NCBI GenBank assembly: GCA_963921825.1
Contig: OY997591.1
Span: 54,847,031 to 54,911,030 of the forward strand
Direction: 5' to 3'
DNA length: 64,000 nucleotides
From: Erodium maritimum
Taxonomy: Eukaryota > Streptophyta > Magnoliopsida > Geraniales > Geraniaceae
The translations under genes were made by a program, and so were the position numbers. Positions 33,592 to 44,723 of the stretch are shown here, one piece after another. Below the pieces are notes generated by a model that was given only the letters and a program-made list of their open reading frames with translations, made no database searches and was not told the DNA's origin. Each line of letters begins with the position of its first letter. The first letter of the stretch is position 1.

Positions 33592-36500
33592 TTCTCATGG
33601 CGTGGAACTGCCGGGGGCTTGGGACCCTTAGGCGTCACAGTTCCTTATTGAGCTTGTAGCTCAGAAGAAACCCGAGGTACTGTTTTTGTCTGAAACTATG
33701 TGTAAGAAGTTTTTAATTGATAATTTGAAGGTTAGTTTGGGTATGGAGTGAGCCTTTTGTGTTGATGGTTCCGGTAATAAAGGTGGTTTGGCGATATTTT
33801 GGAGAAATAAGGAGGATGGGAATTTGAAAACTTTTTCACCAAATCATATTGATATAGAGGTTCTGAATTCTGTGGGCCAAATCGTACGAATTACTGGTAT
33901 TTATGGAGAAACAAGAAGGGACAGGAGAAGTGTAACTTGGAATTTGATTCAGACTATGAGTACTCGTTCAGCTCTCCCTTGGACTCTTTTGGGTGACTTT
34001 AACAATACGCTTACTACAGGAGATATGAAAGGGGGTGTGCTTTATCCGAGATTTCTTCTGTAGGGGTTCAGAGAAGCGTTGGAGGAAGGGGGTCTTTGGG
34101 ACTTTGACATTGAAGGTTACAGGTTCACTTGGGAATCTAGAAGGTCTGGTCCGAATAGAGTTGAGATTCAGTTGGACAGGGCGGCCATAAATCGAAGTTG
34201 GGAACAGATGTTTCCGGATTCTCGCCTTGTTCACGGGGGTCTGTCTACTCCAGATCATGCTTCCATTATTGTTTATGGGAGTAGTATTCCGGTAGTGCGA
34301 GGTAACCAAAGTTTTAGGTTTTGAAGAGGCATGGTGTAGGCGCCTGAACAATGATGAGGTTATTCGAGAGGCGTGGGGAGATGAATCTGAGCCGGATATT
34401 TGTGCTAGATTCAAAAGGGCAGCTGGTTATTTGGAGAATTGGGCTTCAAGGAGTCCGGATTCGGTGAGCAAGCAAATAAGGGATTGTATGAGAGAAATGA
34501 ATCACCTTAAAGGGAGATGGGATAGGACCAGTAGTGAACGTGTTGTCTCTCTGTGACACAAGCTGACGGGGCTTTATTTACAAAGAGATGATCAGTGGAG
34601 ACAACAAGCGAAGCAACACTAGCATAAGGAAGGAGATAGAAATACAAGTTACTTTCAGGCCAAGGTTCGTGCTAAACGAAGAAGGAATAGAGTTTCCAAT
34701 TTGTTGGATGAGTAGGGGATCCGGAGGGACTGGAATTCAGGTTTGGAAGGTGTCATTTTGTCGTACTTCTCTAAGCTCTTTTCCTTGGATTTCCATGGAG
34801 TCGATGAAGTGAGTAATTTGATTCCAAGATCGATTACGGAGGAGCAGAGTGCCTATCTTTTGATGTCGATCGGGAGAGAGGAGGTTCGAAGAGCGTTGTT
34901 TAGCATGTTGCCTCTTAAATCCACGGGACCCAGATGGTTTCAACCCAGGGTTTTTTCAGCGTTATTGGCCAACTGTGGGAGACAGCTTAGTTCGGCTGGT
35001 GCAGGGTGTTTTCGAATCAGGAGAGTTTCCTCAAAACTTAAATGATACGAACATTGTGATGATGCCCAAGTCAAAGAGGTCGCACAGGATAGAGGAGTTC
35101 AGATCTATTGCCCTTTGTAATGTAGCCTATAAAGTGATTACTAAGGTTATGGTGCTTAGGATGAAGGAATGTATGTAGAAGGTGATTTCTGACTCGTATA
35201 ATGCTTTTGTTCAAGGACGTCTGATTACTGATAACATCATTATTTCGGGTGAATTTTTGCATGCTCAGAGAAATACTAGACAAGGTAGGCAGAGTCGTAT
35301 GACGATGAAAGTCGATATGAGAAAGGCCTATGACCGCATTAACTGGACGTTCTTGGAGCGAGTCTTATATAGGATGGGGTTCGAGGACAGGTTGGTGGCA
35401 CTGGTGATGTTGTGTGTCTGTACCCCTAGACTCTGGGTGACGGATGATGGAAGAAGGGTGGGGCCGATTGTGCCAGAGAGGGGTTTTCGCCAAGGAGACC
35501 CGTTGTCTCCTTACTTGTTTATTACTTGTGCTGAAGGCTTATTGAGACTGATTGGTAACTTTGAGTCTCGGGATTTGATTCATGGTCACAAGGTTGTGCG
35601 GGATGCGCCGTCAATTTCCCATTTGTTTTTTTGCATATGATAGCTTTCTGTTTAGGAGAGCGTTAGTCGCGGAGGCCTCAAGATGGAAATAACTGCTTTC
35701 TATGTACGAGAAAGCGTCAGGGCAATAGGTAAATGTGCAGAAGTCTTTTGTGTCATTTAGTCCTAATACTTTTTAGGTGTTAAGGGATGAGATTGTGGCG
35801 GTTCTGGGTATGATCAGGGTCGATGATGTAGGAAATTATCTAGGTCTTCCGGCAGTCATAGGGAGAAGCAGATACAGGGCCTTTAATTTTATTAAGGATC
35901 GTATCCAGAAAAGATTGAGTGGTTGGGATGAGCAGTTATTGAGCAAGGCTAGTAAAGAGTAATTGTTAAAGTCTGTGATTTAGGCAATGCCTACTTATTC
36001 CATGAGTGTTTACTTATTACCCAACAGTTTAATTGGTGATATTGGGTTGATTATGAACAGATTTTGGTGGTGTCACAATAACCATACAAGCACGGGAATT
36101 AGGTGGAGAAAATGGAGAGCCCTGTGTGGGCATAAAGGGGTGGTGGTTTGAGTTTTAAAAATACAAGGGATTTTAACCTAGCTTTGTTGGGGAAACAGGG
36201 TTGGCGGCTTATGCAGTTCCCTGAGAGTTTAGTGGCTCGGGTTCTAAAGGCCAAGTATTACCCTTTGTCTGAGTTTATTCAGGCAAGGATTCCTGCAAGA
36301 GCTAGTCCGATTTGGAGAAGCATTATGGAGGGCCATGATTTAGTGAAAGGTTGTTTACGGAAGAGAATAGGGTCGGGGGATAATACTTGGGTGGCAAGGG
36401 ATCCGTGGTTGATGACCTCTTCGGGTTTGGTGGGGAATACGCCGAGCCAGGTTGAGGGATGGCATGTTAGCCGTTTAATGAGGCCGGGTAGAAGGGAATG

Positions 36501-37608
36501 GAATGCCGAGCTTATTCAGAATTTATTTGATCAGACTGAGGCGGAAGAAATTTTAAGGATTCCGCTTAGTTTTAGTGTTGATAATGATGTCTGGTTTTGG
36601 GGGAATTCAAAAGATGGTCGGTACTCTATTAGACAGGTACAAGGAGATTCAGGCAATTGGAGGGTATTGGGTAGAAGAAGGTGGAAGCGATCCTTTTTGG
36701 CGCCATATTTGGAAGTTAAAAGTCCCTCTAAAGACCCATCATTTTATCTAGAGGTGTGCTTCTAATTTCCAACAGGTTGCTATGGTGTTAAGGGAGAAGC
36801 GAGTGGAGATTGCTCTGGGCTGCTTAGCTTGTGGTGAGGAGGAATCGGGGTTCCATGCTTTATTCCGATGTCCGAGGGAGATGGAGGTGTGGAGCCGGAT
36901 TTCGTGGATTGTGATTGGAGCAGGGAGCTCGGTGATAGAGGTGTTGAGAAACAGTTGGCTCGGTATGGATGGTGATTCTGCGGCGTTCATGGCTATTCTT
37001 TGTTGGGAGGTTTGTAGAGATCGTAATGAGCTGGTTTGGAAAGGGAAGACGGTCCAAGGAGCATCTATTGTGGGCGCTGCATCAAACCTTCTTTTCGGTT
37101 GGCGCGAGGTGTAGCGGACTGTTAATCCTGGACAGCGTGGGGTACTGTCAAGCCGTGGTGGCTGGTCTCGGCCACCGGTGGGAAGTAGGAAATTTAATAT
37201 AGATGGAGCTACGGGGGATATATTGGAAGGGGTGGTTGTATCATTTGCAGGAATGCGGAAGGAGGGGTGGATGGTTGTAAGTGTGTATTTTTTAGGGGTA
37301 TCCAGGACCCGAAAGTGGTTGAGGATTTGGTGGCCCGAGAGACTTTACACTGGGTTTGAGAGAAGGGGTGGGAATCCGGGGTGGTGGAATCTGATTGTTT
37401 GAATGTTGTGCTAGCTATATCCAGAGAGGAATCGATATTGGCTCCCATTGAAGGGATTATAAATTATTGTAAGCGTCTCTTGCAGGAATTACCGGGTTTC
37501 TGGATGGTGTTCACTCGTCGAGAGGCCAACAAGGTGGCACATGAGCTGGCTAGAAATGCGCAGTTATGGGTAAATCATGACTTTGATTGTAATGAATTGC
37601 CAGACTGA
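33588..37608 (+). pseudogene. LINE B ORF2 (endonuclease, RT, RNase H), broken
   Basis: Starts MILMAWNCRGLG at 33588. Endonuclease is in 33588-34330 (GIYGE, LGDFNNTL, YRFTWES). The linker and RT run from about 34560: LRSTGP-type SPGPDG remnant near 34920, IALCNVAYKVITKV at 35109, FVQGRLITDNI, MRKAYDRINW and GFRQGDPLSPYLF at 35182-35640. The catalytic FADD box near 35630 reads FAYD, and an extra T in a T run shifts the frame just before it. A zinc-binding region is near 36700-36900 (FHALFRCP). C-terminal RNase H (FNIDGA, FTRREANKVAHELA) is at 37178-37608. At least six frame changes make it inactive. Confidence 0.88.
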
Positions 37609-37668
37609 TTTTCGATCTTGTGCAAGATGATATTGCGCAATAATATTCCAGTTTTCTCTTCAAAAAAA

Positions 37669-37686
37669 ATGAACCTCGAATGTGGA
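37669..37686. repeat. LINE B target duplication, right arm
   Basis: Exact copy of 31574-31591. The flanking A before it cannot be assigned uniquely to the tail or the duplication. Confidence 0.93.
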
Positions 37687-38159
37687 TCGGGTTAAGATGA
37701 AGGAATATAAAACAGAATTCATATTGGATTTAAGGGGTCACCAATAACTAGTGATTAGTTATTATTTATTTTTGTAACCAAATTCGAGGCTTTGGTTACA
37801 AATATATATGGACCTAACTTATTTTTTTATGTATCTGTTTTTAGAATAAGAAATAGTGTCATTAGTAGGAAGTCAGAGTCATTAAAATGACCATTAATTT
37901 TGGAGAAATTGATCCAATAACCCGACAACAAACCGGCCAAAAAAGAAACGGTTATAGCAATCAGAACTAAAGTAGGAAATATAACTAAAAAAGGAATAGA
38001 AACCAAAACTAGAACAAAAATAAAAAATCTGAAGTGTGCCAATTGCCAAGAACAGCTGAAAGTAGGGCCTAAACGTTGCTTGGTCCCTACTCTCTAAGGA
38101 ATCTTTTTGTCAAATGAGATACCGAACTTGAACTTGATAGTGTAGCTGGGAGTGACGGC
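37687..38159. other. AT-rich spacer, nothing recognised
   Basis: About 470 bases between LINE B and the minus-strand LINE C fragment. It has a weak inverted pair near 37773-37802 (TTTGTAACCAAA with TTTGGTTACAAA). No coding frame with a recognisable domain is seen. The right end probably merges into decayed LINE C 3' sequence. Confidence 0.4.
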
Positions 38160-39516
38160 TCGTCTCAAGGACTCCTCATAGTGTATGTCTCTTGAGCCCA
38201 GGATTCCTATCATCCCTCGTGGCGGGGAGCTTCCCAACCCTCGCTTGATCCTCTCGCGGCTCCCCTGTTATATCCCTCTTCTGGCCCGTCGACCCGTTTT
38301 TGCAAACCCACATGAGATAAATAGATGAGTAACCGATTTTGGGAATAATCAACAGATAGTACAAGTCGGATTCGCCGGGACATATCTCCTGTTGAGGTTC
38401 GTAGTTACCTGCAGAGTATCTGTAAGACATCTCTAGAGGAAACCTTGTACCGAGGAGGGGCGGTATATCCCAAATCGATGCCCAGAGAACCACCGATGCA
38501 TGCTGATTCGCAGCTTGTCGTGCCTGTAGAAGCTGGTGATAACCATATTTGGAAGAGTAACGGACCTGCTTATCCGCGGTCCAATAAAGTTCATCTTGGT
38601 TCCGATCCGCCGAGAGAGGGATCTGAAGTATATTAATCATATCCTCCTGGCCGAATAACTTCCCTATCAAAGGTGCGTCCCATTGTCTACTACCTGGTAT
38701 CATTAGACCCGCTATCGTATGCCTTTGTAACTGTTGTGATATTATCTGAACCTGGGCAACCTGTCCAAGCAACCAAGGAGAGCTCAGGATTGGAGTTGTC
38801 CGACCATTTCCGATAGTAATACGAAGACCGTTGAGAAGGAGGGTCTGACTTGAGAGGATACTCGCCCAAATGAAACTTGGGGTACCTCCTATAATGGCCG
38901 AAAGGAAGTCCGTTTTTGGGAAATACCGAGCTTTGAGAATCTTATATACCAGTGCTTCCGGGTTATGGATGAGATTCCATGCTTGTTTACCGAGTAGGGC
39001 AGTGTTAGAATCTTGGAAGTGCCGAAAACCCAAACCTCCACAGTCCTTAGGCCAACACAATTTTTCCCAATCTTGCCAAATAATCGGCTTATGTGATTTC
39101 CCGCCCCACCAGAATTTCGCTAGAGCTATATGAATTCTATTAATTATCTAGCCGAGGGACCCTAAAAACAAACATAATATACACATGTAATGAGGTCAGA
39201 ACATATTGAATCATGACACCTCTACCGCCGGGGATAATAATTTTCCATCCTAGGACCGGATTCTGGATACAACCCGATCCCCTAGATATGCCATTGCCGG
39301 GAATCGATTCCTCCCGATCATGTTGGGAACCCCTAAATACATTGAAGAAGTCAAGATTTCGGCTATAACCAACGTTTGGCAGTAGTTATCGCGTTCAGCT
39401 TGTGTAGTATTATAGCTGAATAAAATTGTGGACTTATCCAGGTTTAGAGTCTGGCCCGAAATCTTGCCAAAAGTTGTCAGGACAGATGTTGAGGTTGTTC
39501 TCGGTGAAGATAACAT
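38160..39516 (-). pseudogene. LINE C ORF2 fragment
   Basis: Minus-strand LINE ORF2 piece covering the RT thumb and following region. In 39250-39516 it shows ISGQTLNLDKSTILFS and YLGVPNMIGRN. In 38176-39060 it shows KDCGGLGFRHFQDSNTALLGKQAW, LKARYFPKTDF and IGNGRTTPILSSPWL. This matches the plant LINE order after the RT active site. The two pieces are separated by stops and both ends are missing. It is also homologous to 35777-36600 of LINE B. Confidence 0.82.
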
Positions 39517-39519
39517 TAA

Positions 39520-39910
39520 ATATTAATTTATTTATTCTTATAAATGTAAAAATATTAAATAAAAAATTGATTTTTCAAAAATAAAATTGATTTTATAAAA
39601 TAAAACTAATTTTTATAAAATAAAAACAGATTTTCAAAAAAAAAATGATTTAAAAAAATAAAAACTAAATTTAAAAAAATAAAATCTGATTTTTAAAAAT
39701 AAAAACTATTTTTTAAATAAAAATGAAAATCAATGACATATTTTTGAAAATTTGACTAATAGAGAAAAGTATTATAAAATTTTTAAACGTATTGGATGGT
39801 AAATAGATGGAAAATTAACGACGGATATAAAAATAAAAAAAGTTATATTCTAAGATAATGAGATATCACAAAAAAATATTTAAGATAATGAGAAAAAAAT
39901 AATGAATAGT
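39520..39910. repeat. AT-rich low-complexity tract
   Basis: About 390 bases of degenerate repetition of AAAATAAAA and TGATTTTT-type words. No gene. Each word resembles the complement of its neighbour, so many small hairpins are possible. Confidence 0.7.
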
Positions 39911-40502
39911 GAAGAAATTTACTCTTAAAATAAGGTTGATTAAAAAGAAGGTCGAGGTGAAGGTCCTTTCATATTGTAAGCAAGATAGGCTATATGTGAT
40001 AGTTGAAGCCACTTTTCAAAAACTAGTAGTTGTGGTCACGATACACTTGCTTTTTACACTCCACTGATCACCATTAGCCAACGTATGCCAATCAAATTTA
40101 CGTGATAACCCTAGCAAAAGTTGAAGCTCTTCCCAAAAGCTCTCAAGACTTTAAATGATGACCTAATTTCTCCATATAGATCGTTAGTTACCTTTAATCT
40201 ATACCATATTATAAAATTTGTTTGGTTATGACAAGACAGGAACGTGACACGCTTACATAAACTAATCAAAAATCATCAAGAGATAAAACCACTGACAATT
40301 GAATGATCTTGATAGGTACCACCCGGATGAATATTCCGTTTGGAAACACACTATACGTTATGAAATAATTAATTTGCCACAGATTAGCATTTGACGAGAG
40401 AGAGCACACTAAGCATATCGGGACAATTTTTTTCTTTTGAAATAAAATGTCACACTTTTTGCTGAGCAAACGGTGTAATATTATTGATCAACTACGATTA
40501 TA
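39911..40502. other. Spacer, nothing recognised
   Basis: About 590 bases without a supported frame or repeat. A minus-strand frame at 40266-40469 has no recognisable domain. Confidence 0.4.
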
Positions 40503-41690
40503 TAAATGTACATTAAGGAACAAGCTCCTCGATCACTGAGAGGGGATCATAATTGATGAACGATGGTTCTCTGATCTTTTTAGTTCCATAACCGCCACAA
40601 ACGGTGTTTTGATGCCTCACGGGAAATAATAGAAGACGAGTGGGGAGACTAGAAGACCGGAGATTCAGAGGGACCTCGACGGTAAAAATGATCGGGGGAG
40701 GCAGCGCATCACACAAGGACCCCTCCCAGGTCCAGTCCCCGATGCCTGGTTCACTACTCATTCCTACTAGTGGGGCTGCTTCCCTGATTTGAATTGATCA
40801 TCTCGAGGGTCCCCAATTGCCGGTCTTTTGAGGGTACCGAGGGTTGGGTCGGAATAGCATCGAGGGTTGGCGTAACCCTAGAATCCCCACCGCCAACGTC
40901 GATACACGACACAGCCTTGGACGCCTCAGTCCCAACACCGATGGTCGGCGTAACCCTAGGTTTCATTTCCCCAACCATCGGAACCAGAGCAAGGTCAAGG
41001 CCGATTGGGGAGAGCGGAAGCCCAGACTCGGGGCCGACATGATAAGGTTTCACTCCCGATGGACCAGGTGGAACCAGAACAGGATCCAGTCGTGGTGCCG
41101 AAGAAACCCTCGGTAGGGTCGGGGTAAAAACCCTAGGCAAGGTCGGGGTGACACCGAGGATTGGTGGAACCCAAGGTAGGTTCGGGTAACACCGAAGGTC
41201 GATGAAACCCTAGAATCCTTGTCGACAGCGAATAAGGCCAGAGCAAGGTCGTGGCTGATAGGGGAGGACGGGAGGCTAGGTGGAGGAGCCGTCTCGCTAG
41301 GGTTCGGGGGAGGTAACGCCAAAGGGCCATTACTTGGGGAAGAAGGTACCCCAGGACGACGCAGAGACCTCTCCCGCTTCGGTTTAGCATTCAATACCAT
41401 AGAAGTCGATCCGAGAGACAAGCCTCTTGTCGGGATCGCGGAGAGTGGAAGGGGCGGTCCAGCCAAGGTAGGCTTGGGTTTGCGCCGCCGACGAACCTTT
41501 TCGCCATCGGCCAAAGCAGAGGGGCGAGAGGAAGGAAGAGGGAGGAGAGGTCCACTGGTAGGAGCAGCGGTTTCCAGGACATGCACCATGGCGGAAGCAG
41601 ATGAAGCGGCAGCGGAGGAGGAGGTAGAAAGCACCATAGCGGCGGGCTAGGGCTAGGGTTAGGAGATGGTCTCAAAGTTGAGAGAGAATT
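40503..41690 (-). pseudogene. Unrecognised Pro/Ser-rich minus-strand coding remnant
   Basis: On the minus strand an AACCCTAGCCCTAGCC leader (plant 5'-leader style) is followed by an ATG at 41637 and a frame to 41050 (MVLSTSSSAAASSASAMV, EKVRRRRKPKP). It is continued after a frame change by 41140-40754 and 40761-40513. The middle part repeats a VTPT-type motif encoded by degenerate GGGTTACGCCGACC-like units. It is rich in proline, serine and threonine. I do not recognise the protein. The surrounding LINE fragments make a LINE ORF1 start plausible, but a captured host-gene fragment is also possible. Confidence 0.4.
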
Positions 41691-41785
41691 TTACAAAAAA
41701 AAATAAATATAATGTCACGCTTTTTTTAGTAATTTTTCTTACATAAATTAAATATGAAATATAGAAAAATATTATTTAGATTTTT

Positions 41786-42300
41786 TTTAGCGTAAAAAGC
41801 AAGGACTATTATTAATAAGAGTAATGATACAAGAAAGTGCATCAAATAAGGGCTACCTGACCACAGTAGAAGAGGAGAGGAGATGAACGGATCTCCCTAA
41901 CAAGCCAGTGAAAGGCTTTATTCGCATTCCTTCTAATGAAAACGAGAAAAAAAACCCTCTACATGAGAGAGTATGGCTCGAATATCTTTCGTAAGTGCAC
42001 CCAGCGGGGAGAGGATGGAAGCCCTGATTTGATCACATTGCCCACTACCTGTGCATCTAACCAGACAATAACCCTAGTCCACCCTGGACAACTCGAACCA
42101 TATAGTAATTGTCCGGGCCTCTACCATGGGTGTCTCCCAAACCTCTTGTAGAATCCCGTTCCTTGCTGCCAAAACCGTTCATGAGTAAGATCAAGCAATG
42201 AGGCCTCATGCCGGTTGATCAGTATTCGCGAAGACTACCCCGTTTATGTTAATGACTGTCCACCCTAGTGGTGGTAAGATGAATTTATCATGGTGGATAG
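41786..42300 (-). mobile_element. LINE D 3' end with RNase H tail
   Basis: On the minus strand this ends TTACGCTAAAAAAAA at about 41786, a typical plant LINE tail. Upstream it reads, with stops, ARNAN-type RRNANKAFHWLVREIRSSPLLF, the end of a LINE RNase H domain. It is 5'-truncated. I see no clear target duplication. Confidence 0.65.
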
Positions 42301-43423
42301 TGCTACGAGGCGGATGGAAATCATTTTATTTTTTATTTTTTGGAAGAATGAAAAACTTATGTTATTATTTTTTTTACAAAAGCTAGTTCGACACTGGTGG
42401 ACTTTCTCCCATCTGGATTACCAATCTGATCCGATGTCCTCTCTCGAATAAATGTGGGAGCTTTGTGTATGTAGATTATGTTGATAATCGTCCGACTTGA
42501 CGAGAGGCAGAATGATACCTAATGAAGTCGGCTCCCCCCTAAGGTCATCATTTGGATAGGTGAGGGTTCTTCCCGTTGCTCGCCTGTTGTACCTTTACCA
42601 TTACCAAAAACCTCGACCCCCTTGGTGGATCTTCTAGATTCGTTTATAGGGGCACGAAGTCCTTAGCTACAATGCAAGATATGATGTTGTCGTCATGCTC
42701 TAAGATCATCTCCACCTTCCACCGGTACGTCGTCAGAAGCAATTCTTTAATCTCGATCTCACTCTATCGGTGAACTACTGCAATTACCAAATATGTCGGA
42801 GATCTAAATATCCCCATCTCAGTATCCTAGATATGTATTGTTTTCGCGAAAGACAAGAGGGGAAACCAAAACACAAAAACACCACTGCTAATGGCGACCA
42901 TAACGTTCCTTGGTACCGACAGCGGAATAAATGTCTATCCACCTCATCAAAACCGGCCCTACCTCTACCCTAAAGTCGAATGTTAACAATAACCCTATGC
43001 CTCTATTGTGACCCCAAGGAACCACTTCTCCATGACCACAAGGAGTCACGTCAATATTTCAATAAAAAGGAATCTTATCGTTGTAACAAGGAAACGCCGC
43101 ACCACCATGATAATAAAACACAACACCCCCTTAATTGCAGCGTCCACGATTTGCACGTTGACCTGACCTGAAGACCAGATCTCTTTGTTGCTCCCCAAAC
43201 TGTCGCCACTCTTATGGTAATAGCTAGCCCTGATCGCAAGTAAAATGTCATTAAGTACACATACTTGAATGAACAAGTCGTTTTACTATTCTATACTAAC
43301 ACATGAACTAAAAGTCTTTTAGATTGTTAGTATTCCTAAATATATCGTAATATTAAATATTGGACATATATATTCTTATTCAAAAAAGCTTGTTCTCTTT
43401 AAACCCTAGTAGGAAAAGCTTAT
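42301..43423. other. Decayed sequence, nothing firmly recognised
   Basis: About 1.1 kb. The T-rich start (42327-42380) could be another minus-strand LINE tail. No frame in 42576-43276 shows a domain I can name. No RNA gene is seen. Confidence 0.35.
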
Positions 43424-44217
43424 ATGCTGCGACACCCAAAAGCCATGGCTATGACTATGTTTTTACCATGGTTATGCTTCTCTCCCTACATATCCTCGCC
43501 CTTGTACCTTCCGTATGGATCCTGTGAATGTTTTTTCTGCAAGGATTTCGTTCGAGCCACCACGGCGTTTTCTTTCTTCCACCACCGACGCAGCGTCTAC
43601 CGGCCTGTTTCGGTCCCTCCTCTGCAACTCCGGGGGTTTCCGCTTCTGAGGCCGTTGTACCTGATGCTTCCGCCACCATTTGTGAAGCCGCCGCCGTCCC
43701 TAGGTTCGTCGCCGCCTCTGATGCCGTCGTCGTCTCTAAAGTCGTCCTTGAAGCCGCAACCGCAGCCGGCGCACCCTTCTCCCAGGCCTCCACCGCCACA
43801 ACCGCCTCGACCCCTTTCACGGTTATGGATCTGGCTAATTGAGCGGGCCCTTTTTACTTTATTTGAGCTTGTCTATGCAGGTTCAATGCCTAGTGAACAG
43901 AGAATTGAGAATTTTTTCAGGGAGGGAACCCCGGTTCATGTATTGCCTCCCACTATTACCGTTGAGTTCCATGGCCAATTTTCGGAGCAGGAATTCTGGT
44001 TACACCTTCTCAACCTCCGTCTTCCTTCCTTGCCTATACATCATCCCAACTCAGTGTTAGCTGGCCCATCCAATACCGTAAGGGACGGTTATAGTATGAA
44101 TAGAACTGCGACACTATTGTATCTTTTGTCGTTTCTTCGTGGTCAGGAATTTATTTCTGAAGCACTCAAATGTATTTGAATTTAAATTAATGAATTGCAC
44201 CTTTCGCTAAAAAAATC
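43424..44217 (+). mobile_element. LINE-like 3' segment with proline-rich frame
   Basis: A frame of 251 codons (43424-44179) contains a proline-rich block (PRPPPPQPPRPLSRLWIWLIE) followed by MPSEQRIENFFREGTPVHVLPP. The same block and downstream sequence occur in the 3' part of the 30471-31490 LINE, so this is a repeat. It ends GAATTGCACCTTTCGCTAAAAAAA, a plant LINE tail. A second overlapping frame (43528-43842) ends MDLAN. I cannot say which frame, if any, was translated. No target duplication found. Confidence 0.6.
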
Positions 44218-44723
44218 TTACTAAGCTTGGGTTGGAAAATATATAAAAGAATATTTGGTCATACCACAAAAGTTGGGTAGTCCCAAAGCCATAGAGTATG
44301 ACTATAGATTCATCGATTACAATTAACTAGAAACAAAAATGGAGTTCGTGGTGCCTTAAATTAATTAAACGTTCCACAGGAACAGAAATGAAGCACTATA
44401 GAATGGTCTCTCCTCATATCAAATGTACCACTCGTCAAAGAAGGGACTATAAACAAGCATTTCTTATAGTAATGCCATTATGTGGGCGTCTGCACAGATA
44501 AAGTAAAATCTAATTTTATTAGGCCGTGTTATCTCTTCCTTAATTTTATTTTCTAGTGCCATTATCACACAGCATTATCTCCCTTTTATGGTGTCAATTT
44601 GGTACCCTAATACCTACCCCAATATTTAATTACATGAGTCCAAACATTGCCATATTTATATGACTCACAGCACCAACCTGAAACCACAAACCTTAACTTG
44701 GTGAAGTTGATATCACTATCATC
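44218..44723 (+). promoter_or_regulatory. ALMT upstream region with possible TATA box
   Basis: About 500 bases between the LINE tail and the ALMT start. TATTTATA at 44653-44660 lies about 65-70 bp before the ATG and is followed directly by TGACTCA (44661-44667), a GCN4/AP-1-type bZIP site. If that TATA box is used, the 5' untranslated region is only about 35-40 bases. Promoter length is limited by the LINE insertion at 44217. Confidence 0.4.

Larger units (their letters stand above)
31592..37668 (+). mobile_element. LINE B: full-length, inactivated non-LTR retrotransposon
   Basis: A 6077-bp plant L1-type element bounded by an exact 18-bp target duplication and ending in an A8 run. It has a roughly 650-bp 5' untranslated region, ORF1, ORF2 and a short 3' untranslated region. 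The exact duplication with substantial coding decay suggests a moderately old insertion. Both ORFs carry frameshifts and stops. Confidence 0.92.

Noticed and set aside
39520..39910. AT-rich tract as a replication origin or matrix attachment site
   Set aside because: Composition alone supports neither. No specific motif or periodicity beyond degenerate A/T words was seen.
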